From contig NZ_WBSN01000001.1 of the NCBI RefSeq assembly GCF_009299475.1, positions 186,001-250,000 on the forward strand: a DNA stretch of 64,000 nucleotides, read 5' to 3'. The position numbers and the translations under genes are program-made. Positions 58,790 through 64,000 of the stretch are shown here, in pieces; positions within the stretch are counted from its first letter, which is position 1, and each line of letters starts with the position of its first letter. The notes beneath the pieces are model-generated. The model ran no database searches. It saw only the letters and a list, made by a program, of their open reading frames with translations, and was not told where the DNA came from. This DNA comes from Bifidobacterium avesanii. Its GTDB lineage: Bacteria; Actinomycetota; Actinomycetes; Actinomycetales; Bifidobacteriaceae.

Positions 58790-59366
58790 CGCCGAACTCC
58801 TTTCTCAGCATGGCCATCAGTCTGTAGTACCGCGCCTTGACGGTGGATTCGCTCTCCCCCGCCGCGGCGGCGATCTGCGCGAAGCCTTGCCCCGCGTAGA
58901 GGTGAAGCCGGAACGCCTCCTGCACGGCCGGATCGCATGCCGCCACGCGTTCCTCGATCCGCCCGAGCAGCTCCCGGTTCGCGACGAGTTCGGCCGTGTC
59001 CGCGAGGCGTTCGTCCGGCACGTCCCACGAAGCGCCGTCCTCCGCCGAGTCCAGCGACACCGCTTCCGGATTCGTCCGGCGTCGGAAGTCGATCACCTTG
59101 TAGGCCGCGATGCGGTACAGCCATGTGGTGAACGAAGCCCGATCCGGGTCGTAGGAGGGCAGGGACTTGAGGGCCGCGATGAACGTCTCCTGCGTGAGGT
59201 TCATGGTCTCCTCCCGGTCGCCCACCTGCCGGTAGACGAAGGCGAACAGCCCGTCGTAATGCTCGCGCACCAAGGCGTCGGCGGCCCGTTCGGATCCATG
59301 GAGGATCCGGCGGATCCAAGCCGCGTCGCGGTCCCTGCGCCGCGCGCCCGATGCGGAGCCGAACAT
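58776..59366 (-). CDS. ECF-type RNA polymerase sigma factor
   Basis: A 196-residue sigma-70 family protein with only regions 2 and 4. Region 2: HYDGLFAFVYRQVGDREE, LTQETFIAALKSLPSYDP and FTTWLYRIAAYKVIDFRRR. Region 4: AVQEAFRLHLYAGQGFAQIA and GESESTVKARYYRLMAML. The ribosome site AAGGAGGTGAC is perfect. It heads an operon of a membrane protein, one ATPase and three permeases, so it probably turns on that transporter. A possible self-regulated promoter lies upstream. Confidence 0.93.
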   Translation of the reverse strand: MFGSASGARRRDRDAAWIRRILHGSERAADALVREHYDGLFAFVYRQVGDREETMNLTQETFIAALKSLPSYDPDRASFTTWLYRIAAYKVIDFRRRTNPEAVSLDSAEDGASWDVPDERLADTAELVANRELLGRIEERVAACDPAVQEAFRLHLYAGQGFAQIAAAAGESESTVKARYYRLMAMLRKEFGDETH

Positions 59367-59422
59367 GTCACCTCCTTGCCGAGTGTTGCGGGTGTCGGAT
59401 CGACTTTCCGTCTCCAGTGAAG

Positions 59423-59451
59423 TATTCGTCCGGCCCCTTCGGATAGTTGCA
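59423..59451 (-). promoter_or_regulatory. Possible ECF-type promoter of the sigma operon
   Basis: On the minus strand TGCAAC (59446-59451), a 17-base spacer, and CGAATA (59423-59428), about 57 bases before the sigma gene. It lacks a good sigma-70 pair, and the AAC-containing -35 fits ECF promoters in general. The assignment is a guess. Confidence 0.3.
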
Positions 59452-59468
59452 CGGCGTGTCGCGCATAC

Positions 59469-59505
59469 GAAAAGGCCGGCCTTCCCGTGTGGAAAGACCG
59501 GCCTT
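59469..59505 (-). terminator. Terminator after clpC
   Basis: AAGGCCGG pairs with CCGGCCTT with inner TTCC/GGAA pairing; on the minus strand TTTTCG follows. It lies 33 bases after the clpC stop. Confidence 0.8.
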
Positions 59506-59537
59506 GTTCGTCAGCGATGACGTCTGCCGCTCATCCG

Positions 59538-62150
59538 TTACTCGCCGTCGGTCGCGGAGCCCGTCTCGGGGGCAGAGGCGGACCCGGAGTCCACCAATTC
59601 CGGCGTCGCGGCGTCCTTGCCGTCGCCGTCACCGGCGTCGGCTTCGCCGTCCGTCTTGTTGGCGTCGGCGTTCTGGAACGGCTCGCCCTTGAAGGTGAAC
59701 TCGCCCAGAATGCCCTCGCCCTCGGCGTCCACGGTGACCTTCTCGCCGTCCTCGAGCTCGCCCATGAGGATCTTCTCGGAGATGGCGTCCTCGATGTCGC
59801 GCTGGATGACGCGGCGCAGCGGACGGGCGCCGAGCAGCGGGTCGAAGCCCTTCTCGGCGAGCAGGTCCTTGGCCTTGTCCGTGAGTTCGAGCGACATGTG
59901 GCGGTCGAACAGACGCTGGTTGAGCAGCGACACGTCGAGGTCGACGATCTGGCGCACCTGCGGCTCGGTGAGCTGGCGGAACACGATGATGTCGTCCAGA
60001 CGGTTGAGGAACTCGGGACGGAACTGCTGCTTCAGCTCCGCGCTCACCTGATCCTTCATGCGCTGGTAGCTCGACTCGGTGTTGCTGCCCAGCGAGAAGC
60101 CGGTGGTCGCGGACTTGGCGATGTCCTTGGAGCCGAGGTTCGTCGTGAGGATGATGATGGTGTTCTTGAAGTCCACCTTGCGGCCCTGCCCGTCGGTCAG
60201 ATGGCCGTCGTCCAGCACCTGCAGCAGCGTGTTGAAGATGTCCGGATGGGCCTTCTCGATCTCGTCGAACAGCACCACGGAGAACGGCTTGCGGCGCACC
60301 TTCTCGGTGAGCTCGCCGCCCTCCTCGTAGCCCACGTATCCCGGGGGCGCGCCGAAGAGGCGGGAGGCCTGGTACTTCTCGGAGAACTCGGACATGTCCA
60401 CGCGGATCAGCGCGTCCTCGTCGTCGAACAGGAACGAGGCGAGCGCCTTGGCGAGCTCCGTCTTGCCCACGCCGGTCGGGCCGGCGAAGATGAACGAACC
60501 GGTCGGGCGCTTCGGGTCCTTGAGGCCCACGCGGGCGCGGCGGATGGAGCGCGACAGCGCTGCCACGGCCTCGTCCTGGCCGATGATGCGCTTGTGCAGT
60601 TCGGCCTCCATGCCCATGAGCTTCTTGGATTCCGCCTGGGTGAGCTTGAACACCGGGATGCCGGTGCTGGAGCTGATCACCTGGGCGATCACGTCCTCGT
60701 CCACGACCATCTTGACGTCGGACTCGCCCTCGCGCCACGAGGATTCCTTGCTCTTGCGCTCGGATTCCAGCTTCTCCTGGCTGTCGCGCAGCTGCGCCGC
60801 CTTCTCGAAGTCCTGGTCCTTGATGGCCTTGTCCTTCTCGTCGGAGATCTTGGCGATCTTCGAATCGAGCTCCTTGAGCTCGGGCGGGGCGGTGAGGCGC
60901 TTGATCCTCAGGCGCGCGCCGGCCTCGTCGATCAGGTCGATGGCCTTGTCCGGCAGGTTGCGGTCCTGAATGTAGCGCGCCGACAGCTCGGCGGCCGCCT
61001 GCAGGGCGCCGTCCGTGATGGTCACGTGGTGGTGGTTCTCATAGCGCTCGCGCAGGCCCTTGAGGATCTCGATGGTCTCCGCGATGGACGGCTCGTGCAC
61101 CTGAATCGGCTGGAAACGACGCTCGAGGGCCGCGTCCTTCTCGATGTACTTGCGGTACTCGTCCGTGGTGGTGGCGCCGATGGTCTGGAGCTCGCCGCGC
61201 GCCAGCATGGGCTTGAGCATGTCGGAGGCGCCCAGGGCGCCGTCCGCGGAGCCCGCGCCCACGATGGTGTGGATCTCGTCGATGAACAGCACGATGTCGC
61301 CGCGGGTCTTGATCTCCTTGAGAACCTTCTTGAGGCGTTCCTCGAAGTCGCCGCGGTAGCGGGAGCCGGCCACCATGGAGCCGAGGTCCAGCGAGTAGAC
61401 CTGCTTGCCCTTGAGGGTCTCCGGCACGTCGCCGGCGTTGATCTTCTGCGCGAGGCCCTCGACGACCGCGGTCTTGCCGACGCCCGGCTCGCCGATGAGC
61501 ACCGGGTTGTTCTTGGTGCGGCGGGACAGCACGACCATGACGCGCTCGATCTCCTCCGAGCGGCCGATGACCGGGTCCAGCTTGCCGGCGGCGGCCTCGG
61601 CGGTCAGGTTGCGGCCGAACTGGTCGAGGATGGCCGAACCGGTCTGGTTGGCCTTGTTCTGCACGCCGCCCGCGTTGGCCAGATCGCCCTTGCCGGAATC
61701 CGAGCCGGAACCGGAGTTGCCGCGGATCATGTCGATCGTGGCGGTGCGCAGCTCGCCCAGATCCACGCCCATCTTGATGAGCACCTGCGTGCCCACGCCC
61801 TCGCCCTCGCGGATGAGGCCGAGCAGGATGTGCTCAGTGCCGATGTAGCTGTGCCCGAGCTGCAGCGCCTCCCTGAGGCTCAGCTCCAGCACCTGCTTGG
61901 CGTGCGGGGTGAAGGGAATGTGGCCGTTGGGAGCGGCGTTGCCCTTGCCGATCATCTCCTCGACCTGCTTGCGGGTGGGATCGAGTTCCACTCCCTTGGA
62001 GGCGAGCGCCTTCGCGGCGATGCCTTCGCCCTCGCGGATCAGACCGAGCAGCAGGTGCTCGGTGCCGATGTAGTTGTGCTGAAGGGAGCGGGCTTCCTCC
62101 TGCGCGAGCACGATGACGCGCCGCGCACGGTCGGTAAACCGTTCGAACAT
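59538..62150 (-). CDS. clpC: Clp protease ATPase ClpC
   Basis: An 870-residue AAA+ unfoldase for ClpP. Two N-terminal Clp repeats ([20 protein letters not shown] and [19 protein letters not shown]), D1 with [13 protein letters not shown] and [14 protein letters not shown], a UVR-type middle part ([16 protein letters not shown]), D2 with [12 protein letters not shown] and a VGYEEGG loop. The acidic C-terminal tail of about 55 residues is low complexity. The start [11 protein letters not shown] at 62150 has GGAAGGACAAGC upstream. Confidence 0.96.
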   Translation of the reverse strand: MFERFTDRARRVIVLAQEEARSLQHNYIGTEHLLLGLIREGEGIAAKALASKGVELDPTRKQVEEMIGKGNAAPNGHIPFTPHAKQVLELSLREALQLGHSYIGTEHILLGLIREGEGVGTQVLIKMGVDLGELRTATIDMIRGNSGSGSDSGKGDLANAGGVQNKANQTGSAILDQFGRNLTAEAAAGKLDPVIGRSEEIERVMVVLSRRTKNNPVLIGEPGVGKTAVVEGLAQKINAGDVPETLKGKQVYSLDLGSMVAGSRYRGDFEERLKKVLKEIKTRGDIVLFIDEIHTIVGAGSADGALGASDMLKPMLARGELQTIGATTTDEYRKYIEKDAALERRFQPIQVHEPSIAETIEILKGLRERYENHHHVTITDGALQAAAELSARYIQDRNLPDKAIDLIDEAGARLRIKRLTAPPELKELDSKIAKISDEKDKAIKDQDFEKAAQLRDSQEKLESERKSKESSWREGESDVKMVVDEDVIAQVISSSTGIPVFKLTQAESKKLMGMEAELHKRIIGQDEAVAALSRSIRRARVGLKDPKRPTGSFIFAGPTGVGKTELAKALASFLFDDEDALIRVDMSEFSEKYQASRLFGAPPGYVGYEEGGELTEKVRRKPFSVVLFDEIEKAHPDIFNTLLQVLDDGHLTDGQGRKVDFKNTIIILTTNLGSKDIAKSATTGFSLGSNTESSYQRMKDQVSAELKQQFRPEFLNRLDDIIVFRQLTEPQVRQIVDLDVSLLNQRLFDRHMSLELTDKAKDLLAEKGFDPLLGARPLRRVIQRDIEDAISEKILMGELEDGEKVTVDAEGEGILGEFTFKGEPFQNADANKTDGEADAGDGDGKDAATPELVDSGSASAPETGSATDGE

Positions 62151-62297
62151 GCTTGTCCTTCCTGTGAAACTTCTCAATACTCTACCGACTTACGGTGACG
62201 TTTATTCGTTTTGTCCATGTGATTGCGCTCACAGCAAGGAAAAGACCGATATGCTGGAGACATGGAAGACAACGGAGCTCTTCCGCAAGGAGGAATG

Positions 62298-63269
62298 ATG
62301 ACTCAGTCCGCAATGAACGCAGCCGACATCGTGGTCGGCGTCGATGGTTCCGACGAGTCCTTCGCCGCGCTGAAGTTCGCTTTGAAGGAGGCCGCGATCA
62401 CCGGTCAGAAGGTGAACGCGGTCTTCGGATGGACGCATTCATGGGACATGGGCGCGGAGCCGGACGACGACGAGTCCTGGAGCAAGGTGCGCCGCGAGAT
62501 CAGCGCCACGCTGCGCGAATGGGTGGAGAAGGCGTCCACGGGCATCGAATTCGATCCGGGGAATCTGGAGCTGACGTCGGTCAAGGCGACCGGCACGTCC
62601 GCGCTGCTGCAGATCGGCGCGAATGCGCAGCAGATCGTGGTCGGGCGCCGTTCGCTCGGCCGCGTGGCCCGCTGGTTCATGGGCTCCCTGTCCGCCTCGC
62701 TCGCGGAGGAGTCGAAGCGCCCGGTCACCGTTGTGCGCATTCTGGACGACGAGGCGCAGAACGTGCAGGACGCGATCGCCAACGCCCTGACGCCGGTGGA
62801 CGCGCACGTGCGCGTCGAGGCTCCCCAGCGGGCCGTCTCCCCTGACCGCCGTCCGGTGGTCGTGGGCGTGGACGGCTCGGAGACGAGCGCGCACGCGCTG
62901 GACTTCGCCATCCACGAGGCGGCGACGCACCAGCGCCCGCTGCATGTGATGTTCTGCTGGCAGCTCAAGGATCTGGGCGTGATCGAAGGCTACGAGAACG
63001 CGATCGCGCCGATCGAGGCCGGACAGCGCCGCGCCGAGGAGATCGTCAACGGCATGGTCGCCAAGGCCACGATCCCCGAGGGCGTGGTGTCGGTGGAGGC
63101 GCACGCCTTCCACATCCCGGCCGCCAAGGGGCTCATCAGCGCGTCCCGCTACGCCAGCTGGCTAGTGGTCGGCTCGCGCGGCCTGTCCGGTTTGGACGCG
63201 CACTTCCTCGGTTCCGTGTCCAAGCAGATCGTGAACTTCGCCGAATGCACGGTGACCGTGGTGCACTGA
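62298..63269 (+). CDS. Tandem universal stress protein
   Basis: A 323-residue protein of two Usp domains. Domain 1 begins DIVVGVDGSDESFAALKFA and has the ATP loop GRRSLGRVARWFMGSLSASL. Domain 2 begins PVVVGVDGSETSAHALDFA and has GSRGLSGLDAHFLGSVSKQI. Both keep the G-2x-G-9x-G(S) nucleotide pattern. The start at 62298 gives AGGAGG proper spacing; the ATG 3 bases earlier is too close. It diverges from clpC. Confidence 0.92.
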   Translation: MTQSAMNAADIVVGVDGSDESFAALKFALKEAAITGQKVNAVFGWTHSWDMGAEPDDDESWSKVRREISATLREWVEKASTGIEFDPGNLELTSVKATGTSALLQIGANAQQIVVGRRSLGRVARWFMGSLSASLAEESKRPVTVVRILDDEAQNVQDAIANALTPVDAHVRVEAPQRAVSPDRRPVVVGVDGSETSAHALDFAIHEAATHQRPLHVMFCWQLKDLGVIEGYENAIAPIEAGQRRAEEIVNGMVAKATIPEGVVSVEAHAFHIPAAKGLISASRYASWLVVGSRGLSGLDAHFLGSVSKQIVNFAECTVTVVH

Positions 63270-63309
63270 CGTTTGCGCCCGCCGCAACGGCGTCGGCATC
63301 ACGCCGAAT

Positions 63310-63367
63310 ACGCATAAAGGGGATGACCGCCGGCCTCATGGGCTCGGTGGCCATCCCCTTTATGCGT
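63310..63367. terminator. Bidirectional terminator between usp and the edge gene
   Basis: ACGCATAAAGGGGATG pairs with CATCCCCTTTATGCGT, with A- and T-rich ends on both sides. It separates the converging usp gene and the minus-strand gene at the edge. Confidence 0.85.
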
Positions 63368-63392
63368 TGGTCATTCGCCGGCCGCCACGGAT

Positions 63393-64000
63393 TCAGCGGT
63401 CTTCGGCATGCCCTTCATCGGCGTCGCGCTCCACGGCTTCGCTTTCGTCATCCTCGTCCCCGTCGTCCGCCGGTTTGGTCAGGTCGACGGTGGCGACGAC
63501 CTCCGGTTCGTCCGGGTCCGCGGCGTGTTCGGCGATGTCCTCGTCGGTCGCCTCATCGTCCGGCACGGTCTGCGCCTCGATGTCCTCGTCGGTCGCCTCG
63601 TCGGAATCGGCTTCGGCCGCGGCCTCATCATCCTCAGTCTCCGGGTCGGATTCCGGCTCCTCGGACGACGCTTCGCCGGGCTCATCGGGCTCGACTGGCT
63701 CGTCGGCCGCGATTTGCCCGGCATCGGATGATTCGGTCTCGGAGGCTTCCGTCATGGGCGTCGCCGCGGCCGATTCCTCCGGATGCGCCGGCCGTTCGGA
63801 TTCGGAGTCCGCGCCTTCGACGGTCGAACCCGCCGCAGCACCCTCTTCCGCCGCGGTCGCGTCGGTCGCGGGAGACTCGTTTTCAGTGGTTTCGGCGGCG
63901 TCGTCCGCATCCTCGCCGTCGGAGGCGAGACGGTGTCCCTCCCCCATGCGCTCGAGCAGTTCGACCTCGCCGTGCTCGTCGCGCGGACGCTGGGCCACGA
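63393..64000 (-). CDS. Acidic low-complexity protein (partial, cut by right edge)
   Basis: Only the C-terminal part is visible, about 200 residues ending HAEDR. The first visible part (RPRDEHGEVELLERMGEGHR) may be the end of a folded domain. The rest is a disordered tail of Glu, Asp, Ala, Ser and Thr with repeats such as DEATDEDI twice. A GTG at 63998 opens the visible frame but is probably internal. I do not recognise the family. Confidence 0.6.
   Translation of the reverse strand, partial: VAQRPRDEHGEVELLERMGEGHRLASDGEDADDAAETTENESPATDATAAEEGAAAGSTVEGADSESERPAHPEESAAATPMTEASETESSDAGQIAADEPVEPDEPGEASSEEPESDPETEDDEAAAEADSDEATDEDIEAQTVPDDEATDEDIAEHAADPDEPEVVATVDLTKPADDGDEDDESEAVERDADEGHAEDR

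Noticed and set aside
62221..62255. Promoter TTGCGC/TATGCT before the usp gene
   Set aside because: The spacer is 21 bases, too long for a sigma-70 promoter, so it was not listed as a feature.

Overview
The window looks like a chromosomal segment of a high-GC Gram-positive bacterium, most likely a Bifidobacterium. The support is the gene content: an argCJBDF-argR cluster, an extra-long NAD-dependent DNA ligase, DUF3043 and DUF4191 membrane proteins, polyphosphate glucokinase, ClpC, and two ECF transporter proteins in which both ATPases and the T subunit are fused. I saw no rRNA, tRNA, CRISPR array, prophage or insertion sequence.

Layout. (1) 1-5960: arginine biosynthesis operon on the minus strand, read argC-argJ-argB-argD-argF-argR. 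argR runs off the left edge and ARG-box-like sites lie upstream of argC. (2) 6035-11469: a small DUF4190-type membrane protein, pheS-pheT and a SpoU/TrmH methyltransferase. (3) 11530-14926: a TPP riboswitch, YkoE and a fused EcfA-EcfA-EcfT protein, together a thiamine or thiamine-precursor importer. (4) 15049-19012: a palindromic repeat, a MacAB-like ABC trio, and a lipoprotein gene broken at an 8-base homopolymer. (5) 19339-25493: M20 dipeptidase, DUF3043, a dihydrolipoamide-dehydrogenase-like protein, DUF4191 and glnA. A four-half-site GlnR-like box precedes glnA. (6) 25992-34081: an accessory-looking stretch with an orphan sugar-binding lipoprotein, a carboxylesterase, an alpha/beta hydrolase flanked by a real rhaM and a decayed rhaM relic, an ABC-F protein behind a structured leader, and a TIM-barrel sugar isomerase/epimerase. 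(7) 34239-48000: Mrp, LigA, a 1118-residue TPR protein of unknown role, a multi-span membrane protein, an orphan ECF-type ATPase, an aminotransferase, PpgK and a nitroreductase. (8) 48032-53373: two divergent family 2 glycosyltransferases, a second copy of the palindromic repeat, and FMN riboswitch-RibU-EcfAAT (riboflavin uptake). (9) 53416-59366: an operon led by an ECF-type sigma factor, with a membrane protein, an ABC ATPase and three ABC-2-like permeases. (10) 59538-64000: ClpC, a tandem Usp protein and an acidic, low-complexity protein cut by the right edge.

Themes. Vitamin uptake is under riboswitch control at two places (TPP, FMN). Nitrogen and arginine genes carry recognisable operators. 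Many stand-alone genes have a TANNNT-like -10 box ending 6-8 bases before the start codon, which suggests leaderless transcripts, while genes inside operons have strong Shine-Dalgarno sequences. The least understood parts are the sigma/ABC operon, the ABC-F leader with two mutually exclusive stems, the TPR protein, and the roughly 117-bp palindromic element present twice. All functional calls come from reading translations and motifs by eye; no database search was run.
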